The notes under the pieces: model-generated
Told to the model about the DNA's origin: nothing
What the model saw: only the letters and a program-made list of their open reading frames with translations
Databases searched by the model: none
Shown here: one piece after another, positions 21,720-31,883 of the stretch
Position numbering within the stretch: position 1 is the first letter of the stretch
Layout: every line of letters begins with the position of its first letter
Translations under genes and position numbers: made by a program
Origin: Crotalaria pallida
Taxonomy: Eukaryota; Streptophyta; Magnoliopsida; Fabales; Fabaceae
Direction: 5' to 3'
Assembly (NCBI GenBank): GCA_037953625.1
Contig: CM075655.1
Location: 23,578,001-23,642,000, forward strand
DNA: 64,000 nt

Positions 21720-22910
21720 GATGGTTGTCCTTAGTGGCCTTAAGCATAGCCTTATATGCTTTCCTTGTGTGACTCTGCCTTAGTTGGTGTGTAGATGTGA
21801 GTTAGTCCTTTTGTGTGTATAGATGTTTCCTTAGTCTAAGAGTTAAACTTGTACGTAGGATCGCAATAAGCAAATGAGGTGTAGAATTTCTTGTACGAAT
21901 ATGGAAATCAGTTCTTGGAAAAAGTGTGGTATTTTAAAGACTGCCAGAGGAGAATTGAGTTCAAGTCAAGACATTACCCTACTTCGTTTCGATTTTTGAA
22001 AAGAACCCAATCACCCTTTCGTATGATTATTGAACTTGATTTTCGCATTTTTGCGATAATTTGACCCTCCTTTTGTCAGAAAATACCCAATCTAATGATC
22101 ACCTTTCCTCAAACTATTCGACCAAATGCCAAAATTCGGTAAATTCAAAGTTCTTCTCTTAGATTCTCGTGACTAAAACAGAACCGTACCTCATAAAGTT
22201 AGGAAGGAAGTAACACTTGTATGCATAACACATGAGTTTTAGGAGGCTAAAGGGACAAGGTGATGGTATGATTGTGTGAAAACTTAGGAATTTTGGAATA
22301 ATGGTTTAGAGTCAGTCCCTAAGTGGTGCTAAGAAGGGGATTTAGTGGGTGAAAAGTTGGACAGTTATAGTCTTAAGGTGAAATTGGATATCAAGTTGTG
22401 TGATAGATGGTATAAGTTTGATCAAAGTTGGGGAGCAAAAGGTTAAATAGAGTCCATGTTAAAAGAAGTGTAGTGACAAGTACTCGTGTAGCATAGGTAG
22501 TGTGAAAGTATGAAGTAACTCAGCTGGTGATTATGATTTTGATATGCATACAAGAAAGTACTTCTGGATTGACACCAAGTTCGAAAATAACAAACTCTTC
22601 TTATCAAGTCTATTATATAAATACCAAAATCCCTTATGAATAATTCACTTGCCTTTAATGCTTTTGGTCTGACTAAAGTAACATAACTATTATCTGTTGC
22701 CTACCCTTGAACTTGACTCAATTTCGACTCCCACGCGACATTATGGCAAAGGTTGACCAGTAAAAGAGTGTTGATCAACGAAGACATCGAAGGAAGGATA
22801 TATTCTCAAAAGAAGTAAATAACAAAGTGAAGGGTAGTAAGAATGTCTGAATAACCTGGTGTGTTTCCTTGCTTGTCTTTGTGCATATTTCTCGGGGACG
22901 AGAAATCTCT
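21720..22910 (+). other. E2 internal region, non-coding deletion derivative of the E1 type
   Basis: The first 140 bp match the E1 leader up to about GGATCGCAA..AAGCAAAT. The sequence then jumps to GAATTTCTTGTACGAATATGG, which matches E1 near 9500, about 1.4 kb further on in E1. The jump removes the whole of gag and about 0.23 kb beyond. The remaining 1.0 kb matches the non-coding end of E1. No frame over 60 codons on the sense strand. Confidence 0.82.
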
Positions 22911-22924
22911 AAGTTGGGGAGGAT
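22911..22924 (+). promoter_or_regulatory. E2 polypurine tract
   Basis: AAGTTGGGGAGGAT directly before the 3' LTR, preceded by the TTTCTCGGGGACGAGAAA imperfect palindrome also present in E1. Confidence 0.9.
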
Positions 22925-23950
22925 TGTGAGACCCCCAATTTTACCCAATTTATTTGGGAATTTATATTTAAATTTAAAATATTATATTTGATTTTTGATA
23001 AATTGTGATACCTGGGTTTAATTAAAATCGTATGATTTTATACCTATATATATATATACGTGGTATATATATATATAGTAGATGCAAACCAATGTTTTCT
23101 CTAATGTATTTAATTTATATTCTTAAGATGAAATATTTTAAGATATAGTATTTGATTTAAATGATCTTAGAAAATGAAATGTTTTTTGAAGGATTAAGGT
23201 GTTCTATCTTCAGAAATTCATATCTTTTAAACCGTATGTCGAAAAATTACAAATGATATGTCAAATCGATAGTATCAAAACGTAGATTATGAAAATGTAA
23301 AGCTTTGATTTTTATTCAGGAGTTTTCGAAATTTTATCACTGCTACAGTGCTGAACGAATTTTTGAGTTTTAAGTGAAAATGTGTGATTTTAATGCATTT
23401 AATGACCTTTTGACTCAAGTGTATTTTATTTTGAAAACAAAAATACATTTCTGAGGTTTTATAATTGGACTTCCATCCAAATAAAATATATTTTTCGTAT
23501 TTTCCTTATTATAAAATTATTTGAAAGCTTATGAAGTGCATTTTTAAAGGAAATGATCTTAGAGCTTCAAAAAATCATACCTTTCAAACCGTAAGTCCAA
23601 AAATTATAAACTTTATATGAAAACGATCATATTAAAATGTAGTATCTGAATATGTGAAAAGAGAATTTTTATTTTGACATCTACGAAAAAGTACTGTACA
23701 GTAGGTAAAAGGACGAATTTTGGTATATTTAACTTAGAAAAATTATTTTGAAGCATAAAATAATTTATTGGGCTATAAAATATTTTTATCTATATATTTA
23801 AATATTTATCTAAAGTTCTTATTGGCTGCACCGTCTAGATATTTTTATTTTCTATTCATTTCTGAATTTTTAAATAAGAATGCTTTATTTTGATTGGTAG
23901 AACAAGAGGTGAATTCAAAGTGAGTCAAGGAAAAAATCTTCTTCTCCCAT
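22925..23950 (+). mobile_element. E2 3' LTR, first part (U3)
   Basis: Starts TGTGAGACCC and matches 14980-16005 with about a dozen differences. It is interrupted at CCCAT (23946-23950) by E3. It contains the CGATCGTAT-type and GGCTGCACCGTC motifs of the family U3. No genes. Confidence 0.9.
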
Positions 23951-24656
23951 TGTAACACTCATTTTATGTCCTCTTACTTTATAAGAAAAGTAATAAGTTT
24001 AAGAATACTTGGACTTGTTATCGTTGGAGAAGGATCTGAAAATAAGAAATTATCCCTTCCCTGGAAAATTTATTTTCACAAACACTTGATTAATAATGAA
24101 GGTGACTCGTAAAATCAGAGTTTGCGGAAACATAATAAAATCACCATATTACCCTCCCAAAATATATCAAGTGTAACAAGTCCATTATTATAAAATAAGT
24201 ATTATGATGAAACTGAATTCCTTTCATGATACCTTTTTCCAAATATGTATCATATAAATTCTATTAAAAATAGAAATGTTATAGAGCTGGTCACTAGTTC
24301 CTTGTCCAAACATCCTTCTGGTAGGATCTTCGATATCTGCACAACGGGTTCCCAACCCACGGTTTCTACACTCTGCATGCACCTAAGGGACATCTCCCCT
24401 TACTGATTCTTGTGCAAGCTAGATGCACGATCAACACCTAATAAGGGCATGGGGGTTAGCTACACATATTCGCATAATCAAATGAGAATAAAACTAACAT
24501 CCACAAGTTAACATGCAGCAAATCATGATGCATAATCATATGAGCACACCCGGTTAATCGTAATAATTCTTTCAATGCAGGTGGCATGATGCATGATTTC
24601 CTTCCACAACTGAGGCCTCTCAAAGTCCATCTTGGACGTCCATCCCATACATCGTT

Positions 24657-25323
24657 GTGTTCCCTGAACACTGACATTCGTTCCCAGAACGTAATGCCAA
24701 ACCATACTTGGATGATAAGAATTCACTCCCAGAGTGTGCATCACGTTCCTAGAACGTGTAGCAAACCATACTTGGATAAATAAGCATCACTCCCAGAGTG
24801 TGCATCACGTTCCCAGAACGCATACGTTCCCAGAACGTATAAAAACCAGGTCCCAGACACTGGCCACATATCTATAATGTGTCATCCAGTAGGTTGCTTA
24901 TCAATGTGTTCCCAGAACACTATCATACGTTCCCAGAACGTATATAACCAGGTCCCAGACACTGGCCACATATCTATAATGTGTCATCAAGTAGGTTACA
25001 ATTTGGTACTCCCGGAGTACCCTCCTCATATTCCCAGAATATGATAAACGTTCCTACCAACCAAACTTCCATTCTATATGAATGCACAATCATCAAGGTT
25101 GGATTTATCTTTAATTCCATTATTATACCAATGTGTTCCCAGAACACTAACATACGTTCCCAGAACGTATCGCAAACCATACTTGGAATAAAATCAAGCA
25201 CCACTCCCAGAGTGTGCATCACGTTCCCAGAACGTGTCCAAGAAACCACGTCCCAGACAATGGCCACATTCCCAGAATGTGTCATCAAGTAGGTTGCATA
25301 TCAATTTGGTACTCCTAGAGTAC
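24657..25323. repeat. Variable-arm palindrome array, E3 left LTR (17 units)
   Basis: Seventeen palindromes have an inner core TC-CCA-GA (centre CCT, CTA or CCG in a few) and arms of 5-8 bp. Types: GTGTTC/GAACAC (24657, 24906, 25133), CGTTC/GAACG (24679, 24808), ATACGTTC/GAACGTAT (24822, 24925, 25152), CACTC/GAGTG (24724, 24788, 25202), CACGTTC/GAACGTG (24742, 25220), GGTACTC/GAGTACC (25005), CATATTC/GAATATG (25027), CACATTC/GAATGTG (25265), GTACTC/GAGTAC (25309). Arm bases change on both sides together, so symmetry rather than sequence is kept. Confidence 0.92.
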
Positions 25324-25499
25324 AGGGTCATGATCCCATTAATTCCATTATTATGACTTAGAAAAACACAACTTACTCATAAAATTCACCTTTGAATTTA
25401 AATTTAACCTATGCTCATAGACCTGGATTGAGAGAATATAATCATTGATATCAAAATCCTTACTCAAAACTTAACTTTTATTTTTAAGTTTTCAGGTAC

Positions 25500-26995
25500 T
25501 AACCGGTTACATCATCACCTAACCGGTTAGAATTACAGACCTGAATATAAAACCACTGATTTTCCAAGAATCTTTTCTTAAATTATCTACTCAATCCAAT
25601 AACAAGGTCTTAGCATAACAGAATACCTCAAGTTTAACACATAATATCATTCAAAAGATCTAAGTCATAATCCAATTTCATTTAGGCATAATTTCCTCTT
25701 GAAATTATCCTTTGATATTAAGGTATTAACTCCAAATTTTCAATCTGAATTATTACCACAAAATCAACTTCATTTCAGATTGAATTCCAGTGAAATTAGG
25801 GTCTAGATTTGAGTAACATTGATAAGACCACAGAACTGATTTCAGAAACTTATTTTCTTTAACAATTTTACAGTGTCTAACCGGTTACAATTATCGAGTA
25901 ACCGGTTAGATTGTGCAGTCAGCACATTGAAATATGAAGTTTTGCAAACCATTCTTTTCATTACTCAAATCTAACCAATTTCAACATTCAAAAGAGTTCA
26001 TATACCTTAAGTAAACATGTTTAACCACAGAAACACATTCACCTTGCATGCATTCAATTTAGATACTCACATTGCACATAATTGCACATATTTCACAACT
26101 TAATGCATCAATTCACATAATATCAAATTAAGTCATGAAATTGTCATCACAACAGCTTGCATGCATCATATTATGATTGCTCAAAAACAGAAATGAGCTT
26201 AAATTGGCCTCTAAGCCATAAAACTAATTCCAACTATGCCCTTAGAGTCTCTTGGTGACTCATCCTATTTACCAACATGTTTTTCCTCATTCTAGAAAAT
26301 AGTAAGCTTCCCCCTTACCTTAGGTTCGTGCTTGATCCAAAACATTGCAGAGAGAAAGGCTCCAACACAGATTTCCATTAAATCCACAGTTCTGCTCTCA
26401 GCCACGATTTTTATCAACAGGGTCCAAAGACCAGAAGATTTGACATAGCAATTGGCCAAATAAATTGGGGAAAACAATTAGGACTCAATATAGGTAACAT
26501 GCACTAGAGAATCAAAGAGGTTTGAGACTTAAAGGTTAACTATGCTTACCAAAAACGAATCTGGAATTCAGCTTCCAGAACCAGAACAACAGAGAACTCA
26601 GACTCAAACTCCTAGCTTCCAAGCTAGATTCCTCCACCCACACGAACACTCAACTTACAAGGTGTATATCACTGGAAAGCTCTTGATTTAAGATTTCCAG
26701 AAAGGTGTGTTTCACTCTCTAACTCTCAAAGAAGGAGACAAATTGCTCAGAACGAATTTGGAACCCTAATTACCCTTCTTCAACAAGAATTGCAGCAATC
26801 AACCCTTGATCTTCAGCAATTCCACTATTTATAGAGAAATTGGCCTCTCATGCATAGCGACACGCATCTCCCACCATGAATCGAGTGGGATTCGTGGCGA
26901 ATTCTGGGTTAAACCGCGTGATTACTCATCAAACGCACTAACCCAGTTTTCTGAGTTCATCGTGTAACCGGTTACAAAGCCTTTCTAACCGGTTA
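25500..26995. repeat. Three TAACCGGTTA pairs, E3 left LTR
   Basis: Pairs at 25500/25520, 25878/25899 and 26965/26986, start-to-start 20, 21 and 21 bp, two turns of DNA. The matching pairs in the right LTR are at 41621/41641, 41999/42020 and 43083/43104. Confidence 0.92.
26825..26834 (-). promoter_or_regulatory. TATA box, E3 LTR
   Basis: CTATAAATAG on the minus strand, about 430 bp into the LTR; the same at 42953-42962 in the 5' LTR. It lies downstream of one TAACCGGTTA pair and upstream of the other two. Confidence 0.65.
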
Positions 26996-27266
26996 CGTGC
27001 TGATCAAATTAAAAAATTAATAATTTAATTACTCTTTCTTCAAAAACCTTTTTAATATTGCAATTAGGTCCCAACCCAAGGACTGAATTACAATATTCAT
27101 ATTTTTGTACAAAATAACCATATAAAAATATTTCTCATATTTTTATATATAAAAACACACAATGTTAAAAAAACTAAAACTTTACAAACCAACATAAATC
27201 AATTATAAAATAATTGTTATAATTAATTTCTTGGTTATTTGGGAGACGAAAATTAGGGGTGTTACA

Positions 27267-27280
27267 CTACTCCCCCACTT
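27267..27280 (-). promoter_or_regulatory. E3 polypurine tract
   Basis: AAGTGGGGGAGTAG on the minus strand abutting the 3' LTR, preceded by GGGGACGAAATTCC. Confidence 0.9.
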
Positions 27281-28207
27281 AAAAGGAATTTCGTCCCCGA
27301 AATTCGTCTTTTGAAATTTTCTACTTTTCCAAAGTGTTTTTATACTAGAAAACTTCATCTAGTTCCCAAAAATTTGTCCTTTAGGGGACTCCCCCACTTA
27401 AAAGAGTTTCGATATAATTCCTTTATTTCGAAACATTTCTAATAAAATATTTCACTTAAATAAAAATTCTTTGCATAAAAACTCTTATGTGAAAGAATTT
27501 CTTTTAAAAGAAATACTCTTTACACTTCACATAAATATTTTTCAATTAAAACATTTTCCAATAAACTTTTGGGAAAAACTTTTTGGACTGCGCACTCTGA
27601 TCTTTCAAGCACGATCAAAGAAACATTTGTATGACTTTATTCCTTAATAGTTTGTGACATTAGGGTGATCAGTCCTAATATTCAAACCATTAATAACAAA
27701 ATCATCCCTTTTAGATATAATCTTTCACAAGAAAGATCATACGACAGGTCTTTAAGTTAGATGAACTTAAAGATAGGGTAATTATCACTATCAGACTTAG
27801 TTAGATAGTCAAATTCTAGAGACATTTCCGTTGGGGAGACAAAGATTTGTCCTATCCCGGTGGTTGTTAATCTCTCTAGCCATAACTGATCTTTCTATTT
27901 CTGTAGTGTCCACAGTGATTTATCACATCCAATTGTGATAAAGGTTTTGATCACAGAAAGATTGAAGTTGGACTTCCAACAGGATATTGATATTCGCAAA
28001 CGATTAGATTAACGTAATTGAAAACATTTAACTACGTTAACTCAGATCAAAGGAAGAGATAGGCTTGGGTTGTCTACGTTAGGATCACACTCAACTCTCA
28101 TCTCAGCCGGTGAATTCTTCTTGTGCTGGATTCGTCCATTTCTTTCTCACCTTTTCCTTCAAGACAATTCGGTGAATAATACTCCAGCTTCCTACAATCG
28201 GAATTGG
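27281..28207 (-). other. E3 internal remnant, integrase-end region, no readable gene
   Basis: This is where integrase should follow the pol remnant, but I find no HHCC or DDE motif in any frame. The sequence is AT-rich with many stops and looks decayed. Confidence 0.5.
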
Positions 28208-28562
28208 CTATTCCCTTAGGTACATCACAACTAAACTCAAAGTGATGTGCCTCACAGTTTTCACCTCGAGATGAACAAATGTTCCCTTTCTTATTTCCTC
28301 CTCTCCTGTTTGAAATTTACGAATCTGATTCAAGAATTTGTTGGTGATTGGCAACATTCCCAATCTAATACTAGAGGATTCCTCTTGCGTTGCTAGACTT
28401 AGGCCTCTGAATTCCTCGATCAGGATAACCTCCTTAACCATCTTTGAGCTCACACGAATAGCCTTTCAGCTCAAATCGTTCGCAACCAGGTATGCTTTAC
28501 CAGGATGATAATGGAGCTCAAAACCATAGTCTTTAAGAAACTCCATCCATTGCCTTTATCTT
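28208..28562 (-). pseudogene. E3 pol remnant: end of RNase H and RNase H-integrase linker
   Basis: Minus-strand translation gives QWMEFLKDYGFELHYHPGKA, the end of a gypsy RNase H domain. After an in-frame TGA at 28466-28468 it continues with VSSKMVKEVILIEEFRGLSL and IRLGMLPITNKFLNQIR, the linker typical of gypsy Pol before integrase. The frame then ends at 28208. Gene order agrees with the RT remnant at 38584-39120 on the other side of E5. Not functional. Confidence 0.8.
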
Positions 28563-28965
28563 ACATTTAACTCTTCCTCTTCCTATTGACATCCATACTT
28601 TCGAACTCCAAACTTGTTCATAAGTCACAACCTTCTCATCTTAACACCTATTGTTTCCTTTGCATCATCCAGCTAAATCCTCTACCTTCTCCAATTGGAG
28701 TGGCTCCTTAATTTTCAACTCTCGATTAATCCATAAGTATTATAATTCAATCCTCTTAAATCAATTTCAATGATGAATCAAGGCATTAAGTTAGTTCATC
28801 ACATTAAATCCTTCCTTAAACTTTACTTAGGTAATTGATATTGAGTTTGGATTGGAGGAAGATGTCTACTAATACCAAAAGTTCCTTCACAAAGGACTTA
28901 AATTTTTATTTTAAACTTTCAGCTTCTAACCGGTTACAAGAAACTCTAACCGGTTATGAAGTATA
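28563..28965 (-). other. E3 internal remnant with a fourth TAACCGGTTA pair
   Basis: No gene is readable. A TAACCGGTTA pair at 28927/28947 (20 bp apart) sits next to the E5 insertion point, outside the LTRs. GTATA at 28961-28965 is the E5 target duplication. Confidence 0.6.
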
Positions 28966-30541
28966 TGTTGGAAACCAACAAGCGGGCTAAGCAAATACTA
29001 GAGGGGGGTGAATAGTATTTTGAAGCACTAATACCAAATATTTCGATTGATAATTGAAGAATGGAGCTAAGACTGAATTTTCTGGAATCAGACACAAAAG
29101 ACTCGAGTCTTTTGTGAAATACTCGAGTTTTTCAGTGATGAACAACTCGAGTCTTTTCTGAAATACTCGAGTTTTTCCTATCAGATAGCAGAAAAACCAG
29201 AAACGAAAATTCAGCAATTTAACTCAAATCAATTCAATAATAAACAGGAACTTATCCAATAGAATAGCAAGCAATCTAAATAACTTTTAAACACAAAGAT
29301 TCCTTGAACTTGCTACCTAATTGTATAAATCCTAATTGATTGAAATGACTTAAGTCTATTGAGCTAGAAAGTAGATTAAAAGCAATAAACCAACACTCAA
29401 GCAATTTTATCCTGGTTCACTCCAATAATGAGCTACATCCAGTCCTCCTAATCACTTAGGAGTTTCTACTAATAATCAAATTGTTAGAAATTACAAAGGA
29501 TTGCTTGAGAATGGCCTCACTCAACCTAACCCTTTCAAGAGTGTACCAAACTCTTGATTTCTACCCCAATTTGATTCCGGTGATTGAAGAACTCTTCACA
29601 AAGCTTCCTTGAACTCCCTTCAAGAAACTCCACCGGGCTAGGAACCTCCTAGTCTTGTGCTTGAGAACCTCTCAAGACTTCCAACACCCTAAGCCACTTA
29701 GGGTTTGCTTGGGAACAATCCAAGACTTTGAATAATCAAGCTTTTTGTATGTGTATTACTAATCTCACAATGGATTAGCACAAATAAGCATAGCTCAATG
29801 TAAGAATTGAGGCCCAAAAACTCAACTTGGAATAAAATGACAATATGAGTGAGAAGTTGAGCTTTTTGGGAATTAACACTTGAGAAGAGGAAATTAAGAA
29901 AGCTTGAATCAATATGATCTTGTTGTCTTGTTTGTTCTTGCACAAATTCAAAGAGAAATTTTACAATCAGGTTCTGAATTGCTCTCTTGGGTTGGATGAG
30001 ACTCAAATGCCCTCAATTGGGTTTTTGAGTCTCTCCAACGTTCATTTTTGCTGACTGGACAAAAATACTCGAGTCTTTTGGTAAATACTCGAGTCTTTTT
30101 GGTCGGTCACGAGTGAATTGGTGCATGAACCAGACTAACGGTCATATTTGCTGACCTGGCACAAATACTCGAGTTTTTCTATAAATACTCGAGTATATAC
30201 TCGAGTCTTTATCAAAATACTCGAGTATTTTGATCAGATATGGGAAAAATTATTTTTCAATTTTATTTTTCCTCTCAAGTATTAATTTTTGGTCAATCTC
30301 AACTTAATAAACATATAAAAATTTATTCCTAGAAGAGACTAACTATTTCTACCCACTCTCAACCACTCTCAACATAAATTAGAAATTTACAATTAATATT
30401 TGATTGAGAATGATTGGGCACTTGTCTTCTTTTCTTGACTTCTTGTTGATGTTGATGTTGCAATATCTTCAAGGCATGATTTGTTAATTATTTTGTCATC
30501 ATCAAAACATAATCCACCTAATTAGGAGCATTGAATTCACA
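28966..30541 (-). mobile_element. E5 3' LTR
   Basis: 1576 bp, pairing with 36806-38382. It contains ten ACTCGAG sites in two clusters (about 29100-29175 and 30065-30230). Small frames within it are shared with the other LTR only because the LTRs are copies. Confidence 0.94.
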
Positions 30542-30556
30542 ATCTCCCCCTTTTTG
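30542..30556 (-). promoter_or_regulatory. E5 polypurine tract
   Basis: CAAAAAGGGGGAGAT on the minus strand directly before the 3' LTR. Confidence 0.9.
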
Positions 30557-31883
30557 GTGATGACAAAATAATTAACACTTGTACCATTTGTTGAGCTTGA
30601 ATCCACTTGAAAATGCAACTCCCCCTCACTATATGATACTTTTCACCTATCTAAAAATTCAGCTTGTGCAAGATGTTATGACAATTTAATTTTAGCACCA
30701 AGCCTATGGTATTAGAGTATTTAACAATTATCAGAGTATATACCATAATTAGAGAATTTTAGATGCAACAATATCAAGACAAGTGTATAATATCTCTCCC
30801 CCTTTTTGTCATACGCCAAAAAGATGTAACAATTTAGGAAAAAGATCAAGGGAGGAGAGGTGCATAATCGGAAAACCCCATAACCAACTATGCAAATAAA
30901 ATGGAGATATAATAACGATAAAGAGCTCTCCCTGAAGCTTTGCACAAACATCATAATGAAAACCAAATTTATTAACATAAAAACATCATAAAAGGTCCAA
31001 ATCAAAGGTGCAATAATAAACCCAAAGTCTCAAAACACCAAGTTCTCAAAATACAGAAAATGTAACAAAGACCAACATGATAAAAACAGAATGAAAACTA
31101 AGATAAAATCCAAAGGTCAACATCATCAAAACATCGAAGGAGCTGGAGCATCTGGAGGAGAATAAAACTGAGAGAAGAGTTTAGAGGATGAAAAACTAGT
31201 AAGATTTGACAAAACTTTGAGGAAAATCTGAGTTTTGAGGAGAGAGATATGAGAAAACCGAGAGAGAAGAGGGTCGCAAAAAAACTCGAGTCTGAGAGTA
31301 TATATAAACAGTTCAAAATACTCGAGTATATTCATAAATACTCGAGTTGTTCTTTAGGATATACTCGAGTTTTTGAAAATATACTCGAGTCGATCGTGAC
31401 TCAGCCCAGATTTCCCCAGAAAACTCGAGTAAAAATTGAAAAACTCGAGTTTGGTCCGAAAGTTCAAATTTCAGGAAAACGCAAAATACTCGAGTTTTTG
31501 GAAAAAACTCGAGTTTGGTCTGAAAGTTCAAAAAATTGGGGTTTTCGAAAGACTCGAGTGTTTTGAAAAACACTCGAGTATTTTTATCAGACCCTGATTA
31601 AAAACTTTTTCAATTTAAAACTGATTTAATTTTGAATTAATATACTCGAGTTTTTTTGGAAAAACTCGAGTATTTTGACAGAACAGAAAGTAAAAACACA
31701 GTTTTGAAAGACCAAACACAAATCAAACACAAATGCTTCACTACCAACTTGGAATACAGTACAGAATCACACACAATTAACATATACAATTTCAAATATC
31801 ATCAAGGACAATTTAACTAAGAATCAATAACACATTAGAGTAAGACTAATATGGTGATTTTCCAAAAATGACACACAATGCAA
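30557..31883 (-). other. E5 3' non-coding region with ACTCGAG cluster
   Basis: 1.3 kb between pol and the polypurine tract without a recognisable gene; some related copia elements have an envelope-like frame here, which I do not see. Between 31283 and 31675 there are 13 ACTCGAG sites, usually in AATACTCGAGTTTTT or AAACTCGAG contexts. Frames at 31249-31573 on both strands are translations of this repeat. Confidence 0.75.
31283..31675. repeat. ACTCGAG palindrome cluster in E5
   Basis: Thirteen ACTCGAG sites in about 390 bp. With ten in each LTR, E5 has about 33, all in non-coding DNA; I noticed none in gag or pol. Confidence 0.9.

Larger units (their letters stand above)
23951..27266 (-). mobile_element. 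E3 3' LTR (3316 bp)
   Basis: On the minus strand it starts TGTAACACCCC at 27266 and ends GAGTGTTACA at 23951. It differs from the other LTR by about 1.3% overall by eye, more in the palindrome block than elsewhere. It carries a TATA box, three TAACCGGTTA pairs and the palindrome array. Small frames at 24456-24744, 24974-25292 and 26292-26477 are by-products of these repeats or unsupported; no gene is called. Confidence 0.92.

Noticed and set aside
24974..25292. Overlapping ORFs on both strands, repeated at 41064-41382
   Set aside because: They arise because palindromic units read similarly on both strands.
29698..30006. 102-codon ORF, identical product at 37539-37847
   Set aside because: Lies in both E5 LTRs; identity reflects the recent insertion.
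31249..31573. ORFs on both strands in the E5 3' region, considered as an envelope-like gene
   Set aside because: Composed of ACTCGAG repeats (KTRVF, TRVF motifs); no signal peptide or membrane segment.
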